A stretch of 64,000 nucleotides of DNA from Thiohalocapsa sp963704155 (GCA_963704155.1 CAVPHF010000041.1:37490-101489), one strand, 5' to 3'. Counted from the first letter of the stretch, positions 8,312 through 18,104 are shown. Numbers and translations are program-made. The notes: generated by a model from the sequence alone, not told the origin.

Positions 8312-9472
8312 TCAGAATTGGCGGCCGCGGTCGACCTGGCGATAAACCGCGATCCAGCCCAAGGCCGCGGCTGCGGCGGCCGTAACGAAGGTTGCAGTGG
8401 CCCCGGCGCTCGACCAGAGCGCACCGCTGACCAGACTGCCGGCGGCCCCGCCGACACCGAAGCCAACGCTGTTGTACAGTGCCTGTCCACGCCCCTGGGT
8501 GCGGCCGGGGAAGTAATGGTGCGCCAAGTGGATGGCGGCGGCATGAAAGCTGCCGAAGCTCGCCGCGTGCAGGCTTTGCGCCAGGATCTGAACCGCGGGC
8601 AGCTTGATAAAGAACCCGATCAGCAGCCAGCGAACCACCGCCAAGGCGAGGCTGATCAGCAGCATCCGACGGGCACCGAAGCGCTCGAGCAGCCAATGCA
8701 TGCGCAGAAAGACAATGACCTCGATCGTGACACCCAGTGCCCATAAGGCGCCGACAGCGGTGCTGCTGTAGCCGTTGGACTCCAGATAGATCGAATAGAA
8801 GGCGTAATAGGCGCCATGGCTCGCCTGCATCAGCAGACAGGCGACGAGGAAGTAGATGATCTCCGGGCGGCGGAGCAGACCGCGCAGCGAGAGCTGGACC
8901 GGATGCGTGCCGTCCTGGTCGCGGTCAGGGATCAGCAGACAGCTCACCCAAACGCCAACGAACAGCACCAGCACCACGGCGGGAACGACCTGCCTGCCGG
9001 ACGGTCCGGCGCCATCGCTGGCCTGGTCGAGCCACCAGCCGATAATGCCGACGCTCAAAATGAATCCGACGCTGCCCCAGACCCGCACGCTGGCATAGCG
9101 GTTGGCGCGTGCGCCAAGGTGATTGAAGGTCACCGACTCCATCAGCGGCAGCGGCGCATTCCAGAAAAAGCTGAACGCCGCCATTACCAGCGCCATGGAC
9201 CAGAACCCCTCGGCCCAGAACACGCCGGCGAAACAGACAACGGCCAACGCCGAGCCCAGACGCACAATCGGCATACGTCGGCCGGCACGGTCGGCGAGCA
9301 GGCCCCAAACGTTGGGCGCGACGATCTTGGTGCCCATCAAGATGGCCATCAGCACCCCGATAGCGGCCGGCGCGAAGCCCCGCTCCAACAGGTAGGGCCC
9401 CCAGAACGGCACCAACGCACCGAGCGCGCCGAAATGGAAGAAGTAGTAGCTGGAGAGTCGAGCGTAGGGCAT
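8312..9472 (-). CDS. MFS transporter, HcaT/MFS_1-like
   Basis: 386 residues with about twelve hydrophobic segments. The N-terminus (YARLSSYYFFHFGALGALVP) and the loop motif GLLADRAGRR between segments 2 and 3 are typical of the major facilitator MFS_1-like group, which includes the 3-phenylpropionate permease HcaT. RYASVRVWGSVGFILSV in segment 5 and RTQGRGQALYNSVGFGVGG in the C-terminal half agree. An inner-membrane proton-coupled carrier is expected; the substrate cannot be read from sequence. It lies 76 bases upstream of the PPK2 gene on the same strand. Confidence 0.85.
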   Translation of the reverse strand: MPYARLSSYYFFHFGALGALVPFWGPYLLERGFAPAAIGVLMAILMGTKIVAPNVWGLLADRAGRRMPIVRLGSALAVVCFAGVFWAEGFWSMALVMAAFSFFWNAPLPLMESVTFNHLGARANRYASVRVWGSVGFILSVGIIGWWLDQASDGAGPSGRQVVPAVVLVLFVGVWVSCLLIPDRDQDGTHPVQLSLRGLLRRPEIIYFLVACLLMQASHGAYYAFYSIYLESNGYSSTAVGALWALGVTIEVIVFLRMHWLLERFGARRMLLISLALAVVRWLLIGFFIKLPAVQILAQSLHAASFGSFHAAAIHLAHHYFPGRTQGRGQALYNSVGFGVGGAAGSLVSGALWSSAGATATFVTAAAAAALGWIAVYRQVDRGRQF

Positions 9473-9723
9473 TGATCATCTCAACGAGACTAGGCCGCTG
9501 ACCGACGAGCGCGGGGGCTGGTCGCTGGAATGTCGCGGCCAACACGAGAACCAGGAGCTAGGAGCCGGTGGAGGGTGCGCAACCTCGACCCTCGGCGCTA
9601 GGCACTCGGCCCTGTTACAGCGGCCATCGGGATACCCACCCCGGCCTCAACGAGGGCAAAGCGCAGTCGAAGCGAAAAGCTCAGTCCGACTAACCGGGAC
9701 CGGCGGCAGCGGAGGCGGGAACG

Positions 9724-10839
9724 CTAGCCGACTCCCGCGGGCACCGCGGTCAGAGGCGGGATCACCTGCGCATTCTGGGCGCGCTGGCGCAGCAGATGAT
9801 CGGCCAGCACCAGGGCCAGCATGGCCTCGGCGATCGGCGTCGCGCGGATGCCGACGCAAGGATCATGGCGACCCTTGGTGATCACCTCGGCGGCCTTCCC
9901 GTGCAAATCCAGGGTGCGTCCCGGCAGCCGAATACTGGAGGTCGGCTTCAGCGCCAGGCGTGCAACGACGTTTTGCCCGGTCGAGATACCGCCGAGCACG
10001 CCGCCGGCATTGTTGCTGAGAAAGCCCTCAGGCGTGATCTCATCGCGGTGCTCGGTACCCTTCTGCGCAATGCTGGCGAAACCGGCACCGATCTCGACGC
10101 CCTTGACGGCGTTGATGCTCATCAGCGCATGTGCGATGTCGGCATCTAGCCGGTCGAAGATGGGCTCGCCCAGTCCGGGCGGCACGGCCTCGGCGACCAC
10201 CGTCACCTCGGCGCCGATGGAGTCACCCTCCTTGCGCAGCGCATCCATGAAGGCCTCCAGCTCGGGCACGCGCGCGGTGACCGGGCAGAAGAACGGGTTG
10301 CGCTCCACCTCGGCCCAATCGAAGCCCTGCTCGCCGGGGCTGGCGGTGGCGATGTCGCCGAGCCGGGAGAGGAAGCCGCGCACCTGCACGCCCGCGAGTT
10401 CGCGCAGACAGACCTTGGCGACGCCGCCGGCGGCAACGCGCACCGCGGTCTCGCGGGCCGACGAGCGACCGCCGCCGCGATAGTCGCGCACACCGTACTT
10501 CATGGTGTAGCTGTAGTCGGCATGGCCAGGTCGGAACTTGGCGGCGATCTCGGCATAGTCCTTCGAGCGCTGATCCTCGTTCTGGATGATCAGGCCGATC
10601 GGCGCCCCGGTGGTAAGCCCTTCGAACACGCCGGAAAGGATCTGCACCCGATCGGACTCGCGGCGCTGCGTGGTATGACGCGATTGCCCGGGCTTGCGCC
10701 GGTCCAGGTCGCGTTGCAAGTCCGCCTCGGACAAGGGCAGGCCGGGCGGGCAGCCATCGACGATGCCACCGATCGCCGGTCCATGACTCTCACCGAAACC
10801 GGTGAAGACGAAAGACCTGCCAATGCTGTTTCCTGACAT
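9724..10839 (-). CDS. aroC: Chorismate synthase
   Basis: Converts 5-enolpyruvylshikimate-3-phosphate to chorismate, last step of the shikimate pathway and source of the PabB substrate. The three family signatures are present: GESHGPAIGGIVDGCPPG (residues about 16-33), GGGRSSARETAVRVAAGG (middle) and LHGKAAEVITKGRHDPCVG near the C-terminus. Also seen are the FMN-site region RPGHADYSYTMKYGVRDYRG and the DRRKPGQSRHTTQRRE loop. Length 371 is standard. The leader between its start and position 10882 holds a 20-base tandem duplication. Confidence 0.97.
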   Translation of the reverse strand: MSGNSIGRSFVFTGFGESHGPAIGGIVDGCPPGLPLSEADLQRDLDRRKPGQSRHTTQRRESDRVQILSGVFEGLTTGAPIGLIIQNEDQRSKDYAEIAAKFRPGHADYSYTMKYGVRDYRGGGRSSARETAVRVAAGGVAKVCLRELAGVQVRGFLSRLGDIATASPGEQGFDWAEVERNPFFCPVTARVPELEAFMDALRKEGDSIGAEVTVVAEAVPPGLGEPIFDRLDADIAHALMSINAVKGVEIGAGFASIAQKGTEHRDEITPEGFLSNNAGGVLGGISTGQNVVARLALKPTSSIRLPGRTLDLHGKAAEVITKGRHDPCVGIRATPIAEAMLALVLADHLLRQRAQNAQVIPPLTAVPAGVG

Positions 10840-10842
10840 CGA

Positions 10843-10882
10843 AGTAACGGGGAGCGGTATCGAGTAACGAGGAGCGGTAAAC
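10843..10882. repeat. Two tandem copies of a 20-base unit
   Basis: Positions 10843-10862 and 10863-10882 are imperfect tandem copies sharing agtaacg and ggagcggta. They lie just upstream of the aroC start and belong to the degenerate iterated intergenic style seen elsewhere in the window. Confidence 0.7.
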
Positions 10883-10967
10883 GCTATACAGCGGCCAAGA
10901 GAGTGGGCGCGAACAGAAACCTCACGGATCGCCTCCCCGCTAGATACTCGTCACTCGCAACTCTCAT

Positions 10968-12320
10968 TCAGTAGGCCGGAGGTGGAACCGTGTCCGCCTC
11001 GGTCAGCCAGGCGTTGCCCTTGGCCAGCACCTCTCGGGTCAGCGTGCTGGTCGCCTGGTGCAGCAGGACGCCGTTGATGATGTAGTTGTAGCGCGAGGAC
11101 AGGTAGTCGAACTCGGCCTGGAACAGCGCGCGCTGCGCGTTCAGCACGTCGACCTGGGTACGGGTGCCGACCTCGAGCCCCGCCTGAGTTGATTCGAGCG
11201 AGCTGCGCGCCGAGACGATCGCGGCCTGGCGCGCGTTGACGTCGCTGATGCTGGACAGAATTCCGCGGAAGGCGTCCTTGACCTGATTGATGACAGCGCG
11301 CCGCTGCTGGTCGAGCCGGTCCTGCGCGGCGCGAAAGTTATGCCCGGCCTGGCGCGTGCGCGAGGCCACTGCGCCGCCTTGATAGATCGGAATGTTCACA
11401 TTCAACCCGACAAACCCGGTGTCGCTATCGGTATTGAATCGGGCGCCCGAGCGCGCGACATCGTATCCCGCTTGCATATCGACGCTTGGATAGTAGCCGG
11501 AGCGCTCGATCTCGATGTCCTTGCGCGCCGCCTCGGCGGCCTGCTTGGCGGCGACGATGCCAAAGTTATTGGCCAGCGCGGTCTCCGCCCAGACGTTGAT
11601 GTCGTTCGGCTCCGGCGGCGCCAGCGGCAGTCGGTCGCCGAGGCGCGCGAGCGGCACCGATACCGGGCCGATGATACGGCGCAGCGCCTCCCAGGCATTG
11701 TTCAGGTCATTCTCGGCCGTGATGAGGTTCGCACGTGAGCGGTCGAACGCGGCCTGACTGTCGTTGACGTCTGTGATCGCGACCAGCCCGACCTCGAAGC
11801 GTTGCTGCGACTGCTCGAGCTGACGCTCGTCCGCCGCGACCAGCGCCTGGCCGACACGCACCGCGTCGGCCGCCCGCAATACCTCGAAGTAGGCTCGCGT
11901 GGTGCGCACCATCAGCTCGATCTCGGCATCACGGTACTGCGCCGTCGCCTGCGCAATGGTGTTGTCGGACTGGCTGAGCCGCACCCAGTCGCCGCGGTTG
12001 TAGACAGATTGCGACACCACCGCGGCGGCACCATAGGTATCAAAGCTGTCGCTGCGGCTGAAGCTGCCAAGTGTCGAATTGCCGCTGGACTCGACATTCT
12101 GGTAGGTCAGGTCGCCGGTGACGCCGAAGTTGGGCAAGAGCAGCGCGCGCGCCTGCGGCTTGACCTCACGGGTTGCATACAGGATCTGCTCCGCCTCACG
12201 CAAGGTCGGATCGCTGTTGACCGCCAAGTCGTAAATGGCGATCAGGTCTTCCGCAGAGGCAAGGGTCGGAAGTGCGATACAGACGGCGAGCGCGAGGGCC
12301 GAAAGCGGCTGAGTCATCAT
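10968..12320 (-). CDS. TolC family outer-membrane efflux channel
   Basis: Outer-membrane/periplasmic tunnel of tripartite exporters. After a signal peptide (MMTQPLSALALAVCIALPTL, cleavage near ASAED) the mature part begins LIAIYDLAVNSDPTLREAEQ, typical of TolC, with two repeated helical halves (AYFEVLRAADAVRVGQALVAADERQLEQ and the Arg/Gln-rich AQDRLDQQRRAVINQVKDAFRG). About 450 residues is the usual size. ATG 12320 is chosen for the signal peptide; the open frame upstream of it carries no matching signal. Divergent from the ABC exporter at 12539, which could use it, although no membrane-fusion protein is adjacent. Confidence 0.9.
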   Translation of the reverse strand: MMTQPLSALALAVCIALPTLASAEDLIAIYDLAVNSDPTLREAEQILYATREVKPQARALLLPNFGVTGDLTYQNVESSGNSTLGSFSRSDSFDTYGAAAVVSQSVYNRGDWVRLSQSDNTIAQATAQYRDAEIELMVRTTRAYFEVLRAADAVRVGQALVAADERQLEQSQQRFEVGLVAITDVNDSQAAFDRSRANLITAENDLNNAWEALRRIIGPVSVPLARLGDRLPLAPPEPNDINVWAETALANNFGIVAAKQAAEAARKDIEIERSGYYPSVDMQAGYDVARSGARFNTDSDTGFVGLNVNIPIYQGGAVASRTRQAGHNFRAAQDRLDQQRRAVINQVKDAFRGILSSISDVNARQAAIVSARSSLESTQAGLEVGTRTQVDVLNAQRALFQAEFDYLSSRYNYIINGVLLHQATSTLTREVLAKGNAWLTEADTVPPPAY

Positions 12321-12353
12321 GCGATAGTTCCGTCGGGGCCAATGGCTGTTTGA

Positions 12354-12365
12354 CATGCCGGCATG
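12354..12365. promoter_or_regulatory. Perfect 12-bp palindrome between tolC-type gene and ABC exporter
   Basis: CATGCCGGCATG is a perfect palindrome 34 bases upstream of the TolC-family start, in the 218-base divergent region. Its placement would suit an operator, but no regulator is adjacent and the family is not recognisable. Confidence 0.3.
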
Positions 12366-12538
12366 CCAAAGCGGCGTAGTATAGGTGACGATGTCCAATC
12401 GCCACAATCGGGACACCGCCGGCAACATCCCGCCATATCCTGGCAGAAGCGCTGGAAAACAATAATTATCAAGCCAATATGACCGAATCGGAGGCAACTC
12501 CCGAGACCGCTTAGGCAAAAATACAACGCCGGGAACAC

Positions 12539-14347
12539 ATGCAGGACTCGACGAAACAACTCCCCGCCAATGTCGCGTATCGCTGGACCGACCTGATCAA
12601 AATGGTCGCCACGCACCGCCGTGAACTGGTCCTGGCAAACGTCATCGCCGTGCTCGGTACGCTGGCGGCGGTGCCGGTGCCCTTGTTGATGCCGATCCTG
12701 GTGGATGAGGTCCTGCTGCAACAGCCGGGCGCGGCCGTGGCAGCAATCGATCGGGTCTTCCCAAGCGCCTGGCATGGACCGGTGCTCTACATCCTCGCGG
12801 TGCTCGCGCTAACGATCGTGCTGCGCCTGACCTCGGTGACGCTCGGCGTCTGGCAGACACGCGAGTTCACGATCATCGCCAAGGACTTGATCTATCGTAT
12901 GCGGCGCGACCTGCTGTTGCGCCTGCGGCGCGTCTCGATGGCCGAGTACGAGACGCTGGGCAGCGGCACCGTTGCCTCACACCTGGTGACCGACCTGCAC
13001 GCGATCGACCAGTTCGTTGGCAGCGCCGTCTCCAAATTCATCGTCGCCGCGCTCAGCATCGCCGGCACCGCGGCGGTGCTGCTATGGATGCACTGGCAAC
13101 TCGGGTTGTTCATCCTGCTGCTGAACCCGTTCGTGGTCTACGTCACCATCGTCTTCGGCCGCCGAATCAAGGAGATGAAGCGGCGCGAGAACAGCGCCTA
13201 TGCGACCTTCCAAGAGAGCCTGTCCGAAACCTTGGACGCGATCCAGCAGATCCGCGCCAGCAACCGCGAGCAGTTCTACATCGGACGCAGCATCGACAGC
13301 GCAGACGCCATCCGTCGCTTCAGTTGCGCCTTCACCTGGAAGAGCGACGCCGCCAACCGGCTGTCATTCATGGTCTTTCTGCTGGGCTTCGATCTGTTTC
13401 GCACCGTCAGCATGCTGATGGTGGTGTTCTCCGATCTCAGCATCGGCGAGATGCTGGCGGTGTTCGCCTACCTCTGGTTCATGATGGGGCCGGTGCAGGA
13501 TGTGCTGAATGTGCAATACGCCTTCCACAGCGCGCAGGCGGCGCTGAATCGCATCAACAGCCTGACCCAGATGCCGCTCGAGCCGCGTTTCCCCCACCAC
13601 CGCGACCCCTTCGCGGGCAAGCGCACGGTCGGCGTCGCCTTCGAGCAGGTCAGCTTCGCCTATGGCGACGGACCACCGGTGCTCGATCAGGTCTCGTTCT
13701 CGGTCGCGCCCGGTGAGAAGGTGGCCGTCGTCGGCGCCAGCGGTGGCGGCAAGACGACCCTGGTCCAGGTGCTGCTCGGGCTGTATCCGCCGCGTTCGGG
13801 ACGCATCCTGTTCGACGGCGAGCCCGTGAACGAGATCGGCATGGAGGTGGTACGGGACAACGTCGCCACCGTGCTCCAGAGTCCGGCGCTGTTCAACGAC
13901 ACCGTCAGGATGAACCTGACGCTGGGCCGTGACCTGCCGGACACGGCACTCTGGAGCGCCCTGCGCGTCGCGCAGTTGGCGGACATCGTCGCCGACCTGG
14001 AGCGGGGCCTGGACACGGTCGTCGGGCGCGGCGGCGTGCGCCTGTCCGGCGGCCAGCGTCAGCGCCTGGCCGTGGCCCGCATGGTGCTGGCCGATCCAAA
14101 GGTCGTCATCCTGGACGAGGCGACCTCGGCGCTGGACAGCGAAACAGAAGGCCGGCTGCATCAGGCCTTGGAGACCTTCCTGGCTGGGCGCACCACCTTG
14201 ATCATCGCTCACCGCCTGAGCGCCGTGCGCCAGGCCGACCGTGTACTAGTGCTAGAGCACGGCCGCGTTGCCGAGGAGGGCCGCCACGAGGATCTGATCG
14301 ATGCGGCCGGACCCTACGCGAACCTCTACGCCGCGCAGGCGAGCTGA
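12539..14347 (+). CDS. ABC exporter, fused permease and ATPase
   Basis: 602 residues: six membrane segments in residues about 25-320 (ABC type-1 exporter fold), then a nucleotide-binding domain with Walker A VGASGGGKTTL, a Q-loop near VLQSPALF, signature LSGGQRQRLAVARM, Walker B VVILDEATSALDS and switch His in IIAHRLSAVR. This is a half-transporter that should act as a homodimer in the inner membrane, similar to MsbA and other multidrug or lipid exporters; cargo unknown. GGGAA precedes the ATG. The divergent TolC-family gene may supply the outer-membrane step. Confidence 0.9.
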   Translation: MQDSTKQLPANVAYRWTDLIKMVATHRRELVLANVIAVLGTLAAVPVPLLMPILVDEVLLQQPGAAVAAIDRVFPSAWHGPVLYILAVLALTIVLRLTSVTLGVWQTREFTIIAKDLIYRMRRDLLLRLRRVSMAEYETLGSGTVASHLVTDLHAIDQFVGSAVSKFIVAALSIAGTAAVLLWMHWQLGLFILLLNPFVVYVTIVFGRRIKEMKRRENSAYATFQESLSETLDAIQQIRASNREQFYIGRSIDSADAIRRFSCAFTWKSDAANRLSFMVFLLGFDLFRTVSMLMVVFSDLSIGEMLAVFAYLWFMMGPVQDVLNVQYAFHSAQAALNRINSLTQMPLEPRFPHHRDPFAGKRTVGVAFEQVSFAYGDGPPVLDQVSFSVAPGEKVAVVGASGGGKTTLVQVLLGLYPPRSGRILFDGEPVNEIGMEVVRDNVATVLQSPALFNDTVRMNLTLGRDLPDTALWSALRVAQLADIVADLERGLDTVVGRGGVRLSGGQRQRLAVARMVLADPKVVILDEATSALDSETEGRLHQALETFLAGRTTLIIAHRLSAVRQADRVLVLEHGRVAEEGRHEDLIDAAGPYANLYAAQAS

Positions 14348-14503
14348 CTGACACCTACCCAGATGATCGGGGCGAATCACATGGCCGAACCACAAGCCGC
14401 GGGCGACCCCAGCAGAAGGAACGGCGCCCTCGGCGCGGGGATGCAAGCGTCAGCCATGCATCCGTCAGGCCGCGGTGGGGGCGCCGCTGCTGCGAGCAAC
14501 GCC

Positions 14504-15610
14504 ATGCCGTCGAGCCCTCGACCGACGGGGCGCATCGTCCAAAGCGCATTCAAACCGGCGTGGTGGCTGCCCGGCGCCCACCTGCAAACCATCGGGCCGA
14601 CGCTGGCCCGGCCGCGGCCGCAACCGGCGTTGATCCGCCGCCGGATCGAACTCGCCGATGGCGACTTCATCGACCTCGCGGTCGGCGATAGCGACGGCGA
14701 GCGCGTGCTGATCGTGCATGGACTCGAGGGCGACCTGAACTCGCACTATGCGGGCTCGCTGGTCGGGCGACTCGCCAGAGAGGGCTTCCGGCCGGTGTTC
14801 ATGCATCTGCGCGGGTGCAGCGGCGAGCCGAACCGGCTCGATCGCTCCTATCACTCCGGCGCCAGCGAAGATCTCGCCGAAGTCTTATCGGCGCTGGCCG
14901 CCGATCCTGAGGGGCCGCCGGCGGCGGCCGTCGGCTTCTCGCTCGGCGCCAATCTGCTGCTGAAATACCTTGGCGAGCGCGACCAGCCGCTGCTCCGCCA
15001 TGCACTGGCGGTGTCGGTCCCCTTCGTGCTGCGCGACGCCATGCTGCGCCTCGACATCGGGCTGTCGCGTGTCTACCGGCGTTATCTGATCACGCGTCTG
15101 AAGGCGGCCTATGAGCACAAATTTAGCGCTCGGCCATCGCCGCTCGAGGTCGAACTCGATGCGATCAATGGCTTCAACGCCTTCGACGACCGCATCACAG
15201 CCCCCTTGAGCGGCTTCGCCGGCGTCTATGATTACTACAACCGGGCCAGCTGCCGCCAGTTTCTGCCAAGCATCCGCACACCGACTCTGATCATCCAGGC
15301 ACTGGATGATCCCTTCATGTTCCCGAGCACGGTGCCCTTCGAGCACGAACTCGGCCCGGGCGTGACGCTGGAGCTGGCGCGCCGCGGCGGCCATGTCGGC
15401 TTCATCGCCGGCCATCTCCCCTGGCGACCGCGGTACTGGCTGGAGGAGCGCATCATCGCGCATCTGCGCGACGCCATCCCAGCGCGGACGGTCGCGCTCG
15501 CACCGACCGCTGAGCCGGCCGCCGAACCAATGGCCGAATTGGCCGCCCAGCCGGTCTCCGCCGTTCAGGCGCCGAGCGCCGAGCGCAGCTCCGCCCACAG
15601 CAAGCGATAG
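14504..15610 (+). CDS. YheT-family alpha/beta hydrolase
   Basis: Alpha/beta-hydrolase of the YheT/ABHD1-3 group. Visible are GAHLQTI near the N-terminus, the oxyanion region VHGLEGDLNSHYAG, nucleophile elbow GFSLGAN (Ser catalytic), the acid in ALDDPFMFPS and the final His in RRGGHVGFI, in the right order. ATG 14504 gives the usual distance to HLQT; in-frame ATGs at 14363 and 14381 would add a Gly/Ala-rich tail and none has a strong ribosome site. The C-terminus ends in a Pro/Ala/Glu repeat. Its 3' end overlaps the convergent ParA gene by 46 bases. Substrate unknown, probably an ester. Confidence 0.85.
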   Translation: MPSSPRPTGRIVQSAFKPAWWLPGAHLQTIGPTLARPRPQPALIRRRIELADGDFIDLAVGDSDGERVLIVHGLEGDLNSHYAGSLVGRLAREGFRPVFMHLRGCSGEPNRLDRSYHSGASEDLAEVLSALAADPEGPPAAAVGFSLGANLLLKYLGERDQPLLRHALAVSVPFVLRDAMLRLDIGLSRVYRRYLITRLKAAYEHKFSARPSPLEVELDAINGFNAFDDRITAPLSGFAGVYDYYNRASCRQFLPSIRTPTLIIQALDDPFMFPSTVPFEHELGPGVTLELARRGGHVGFIAGHLPWRPRYWLEERIIAHLRDAIPARTVALAPTAEPAAEPMAELAAQPVSAVQAPSAERSSAHSKR

Positions 15611-16314
15611 GCAGCCGACGCGGGATCGGACGGCGCGTAGGCCGGCAGCGGCATCCGGTGCAGGCCCATGCGCTCCACCTCCGGCGCTAGCGGGACCACC
15701 GAATCCAACAACTGTGGATACTCGCCGGCAAGCCGTTGCATGGTCTCGGTGTGCAGAACGCGATCGCAATCGACCATCGAGAAGAACGGCAGGATGCGCA
15801 ACTTGCCGTGACCATCGTCTGCCGTCAGAAAGTCGCTCAGCTGGGCCAGCGTCCGAGCCGACAGCGTGCTCGGGATCAGCGGTACGAGCAGGGCGTGGGC
15901 CGCGCGGAAGACATTCTCGGACATCAGCGAGATGCTGGGCGGGCAGTCGAGGAAGACCAGGTCGTATTCCCGGCGTAGCGGTTTCAGTAGCCGCTCGAGC
16001 TGGCGCACCGGTTTCTTTTCGCCCTCCAGCAGAATATCCATGTTGCGGTAAGAGAAGTCCGCCGGCAGCAGGTCCAGCAGCTCGAAATCGGTCCCCTTGA
16101 TGACGTCGTCGAGTTCGCGCCGGCCGCTCAGCAGTGCCCGACCTCCGCCCTTCACCTTGGGCCTGACGCGAAAGTAGTAGCTGGTCGCGCCCTGGGGATC
16201 GAGATCCCAGACCAGCGTGCGGTTACCGGCCGCGGCCGACAGATAGGCCAAATTGACCGCGGTCGAGGTCTTACCGACGCCGCCCTTGATGCTGTAGACA
16301 CCGACGATCTTCAA
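15565..16314 (-). CDS. ParA/MinD-type ATPase
   Basis: 249-residue deviant-Walker ATPase: MKIVGVYSIKGGVGKTSTAVN (signature lysine and KGGVGKT), switch region DLDPQGATSYYF, and Walker B LVFLDCPPSISL. The start codon is TTG (16314), fixed by an excellent AAGGAGG seven bases upstream, and it overlaps the TGA of the CHAD gene (TTGA), so the pair is translationally coupled. No ParB or parS lies nearby, so this is an orphan ParA that may position a cell structure rather than a plasmid. The link to a CHAD protein hints at polyphosphate granules, which is inference. Confidence 0.9.
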   Translation of the reverse strand: MKIVGVYSIKGGVGKTSTAVNLAYLSAAAGNRTLVWDLDPQGATSYYFRVRPKVKGGGRALLSGRRELDDVIKGTDFELLDLLPADFSYRNMDILLEGEKKPVRQLERLLKPLRREYDLVFLDCPPSISLMSENVFRAAHALLVPLIPSTLSARTLAQLSDFLTADDGHGKLRILPFFSMVDCDRVLHTETMQRLAGEYPQLLDSVVPLAPEVERMGLHRMPLPAYAPSDPASAAYRLLWAELRSALGA

Positions 16315-18104
16315 TTGACCGCCTCCTTGCCAGACACATCGATGGGCGGCGACATCACCCGCTGCCTGTCGCCGGCGCCGCCGCTCGCGGCCCCACTGCC
16401 GTTGTCGGAAGCCCCGACAGAAGCGGCATCGCCACCGGCCTTGAATAAGGCTCGAAAGCGTTTGCCGTTGGCCTTGTTGTCGAAGCCGGCGAAGATCTGC
16501 GCGAACTCCCGACGCGCCTGCTCCTGCCCCTGCAACAGATTGCTGGTGAGTGCCCCCATCGCCAACAGCACACCGGTATTGGCGGCATGCTCCGCACGCA
16601 TGAGTTCGGCTGTCTCGCGCAAGTGATTGGCCTGGACCTCCAGATCCTGAAAACCGCCCAGGTTCTCGAGCAGCAGCTTGGTCTGCTTGATCAACGCGCG
16701 CACCTCGTCAGCCGGATACAGGCTTTGGAAGAACTCCATCATGTAGCGCAGTTTCTTGCAGCTCTTGCGCAGCTCGTGAAGAGCTTCGGCCGGCGATGCG
16801 TCATTAATGCAGCGGCCTTCCTCGAGCAGACGCTTGAATAATCGCCAAATGCGCTGATCCGCGAGCGCCTTGATAGGCAAGGCGGCATGCGGTTCGGCCG
16901 TCGCGCGGGGCAGCGGCGACTCGAGGAAGGCCCGCCAGTCGCGCATCAGAGACCCGAACCGGGGCGAGTCCAGTGCCTCCACCAAGCGGCGCTGCTCACC
17001 GTCGTAGTGAGCGCTAAGCCAGGCGCGCAAAGGCTCCAGATCGTCGCGCATGGCAGGGGGCAAACGACCGCGGAGCGACGGAAAACCGAGTAGATGCACA
17101 TCCAGGTCGCGCACTGGCCCGGTAATCTGCTGGATCCAGGCGAACCCGGCCTTGAAGTCCTCGACGATACGCGGTGCGAAGACACCCTTGATTTGACTCA
17201 GCGCCGAGCGCGTGCGCCGCGTGGCAACACGCAGATCGTGCAGGAATTCCGGGTCCAGGTTGCGGCGGCTGCCGTCGATATTCGCCTCCAGGGTATCCAG
17301 CAGACCGAGCAGGATACCCTTGGTGGCGGCATCGGCCCGCTGGCTCGGGTCGAGCTGATAGTCGAGCTGCGATGAGTAGGTCCCCGGTCGCCGACCGGTC
17401 GCGGCAAGCGCCTCCAGCACCAGCGGCGCCTGTTCCGGCTCGAGCGTCAGGACCTCGGACAAGGCCGAGGCCGTCGCGGCAAGCTCGGCATCATAGCCGC
17501 GGACCGGCAGCAACAGCAGACGTGCGGGCAGCGCGTCCTGTCGTCCGCGGGCGACCACAGCCAGCGTATTGTGCTCGACGACGATCCGCGCGACCGTCTT
17601 ATCGTCCTCGTTGAGCACACGTAAAGTCTGCGAGCGCGTATCGATCTCCACCATCGGCAGCAGCCGGCGGATGCCGAGGACTGGGGCCAGCAATTGCTGC
17701 ACCGCACCAGGCGGCAGCTCGCTAGCGAAGCCCGGGTCGCTGGAGATCGCCTGACGGGCGAGCGCGGCGCCCTGATTGGCAAGATCGAGCCAAATCAGCT
17801 CGCGAACGGCTTGTTGACTGAGGTCTGGTCCCCGATTTGAATCCAGATCCGGACCCTGGTGCGGAGTTTGGTCGAGGCCGGGTTGCTGGCCGAGCCGCAG
17901 CCCGGCCGGCGGCACATGCCCATCGGCACAATCCTCCAGCGCGGCCCCCGCGTGGTACAGACTCCAATCGAAGCTATCGAGGAACCGCCGCCGCGACGCG
18001 ACTGAAGGGTCAAGTTCGCAGTGCAGACGGCTACGGATACTGGCCAGGGTAGACGCCGCATCGGCGCCCCGCGGCAGCAGAAAACTCATCGGGCCGGTGA
18101 TCAT
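16311..18104 (-). CDS. CHAD domain protein
   Basis: 597 residues. The C-terminal two-thirds is a CHAD (conserved histidine alpha-helical) domain: EFLHDLRVATRRTRSALSQI, GPVRDLDVHLL, then LHELRKSCKKLRYMMEFFQS, with the conserved His and basic residues expected to bind polyphosphate. The N-terminal section (about 1-250) carries SRRRFLDSFDWSLYHAGAAL and related pieces of a degenerate CYTH-like domain. CHAD proteins associate with polyphosphate granules in some bacteria. Upstream of and coupled to the orphan ParA gene by a 4-base overlap. The Gly/Ser-rich C-terminal tail is low complexity. Confidence 0.88.
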   Translation of the reverse strand: MITGPMSFLLPRGADAASTLASIRSRLHCELDPSVASRRRFLDSFDWSLYHAGAALEDCADGHVPPAGLRLGQQPGLDQTPHQGPDLDSNRGPDLSQQAVRELIWLDLANQGAALARQAISSDPGFASELPPGAVQQLLAPVLGIRRLLPMVEIDTRSQTLRVLNEDDKTVARIVVEHNTLAVVARGRQDALPARLLLLPVRGYDAELAATASALSEVLTLEPEQAPLVLEALAATGRRPGTYSSQLDYQLDPSQRADAATKGILLGLLDTLEANIDGSRRNLDPEFLHDLRVATRRTRSALSQIKGVFAPRIVEDFKAGFAWIQQITGPVRDLDVHLLGFPSLRGRLPPAMRDDLEPLRAWLSAHYDGEQRRLVEALDSPRFGSLMRDWRAFLESPLPRATAEPHAALPIKALADQRIWRLFKRLLEEGRCINDASPAEALHELRKSCKKLRYMMEFFQSLYPADEVRALIKQTKLLLENLGGFQDLEVQANHLRETAELMRAEHAANTGVLLAMGALTSNLLQGQEQARREFAQIFAGFDNKANGKRFRALFKAGGDAASVGASDNGSGAASGGAGDRQRVMSPPIDVSGKEAVN

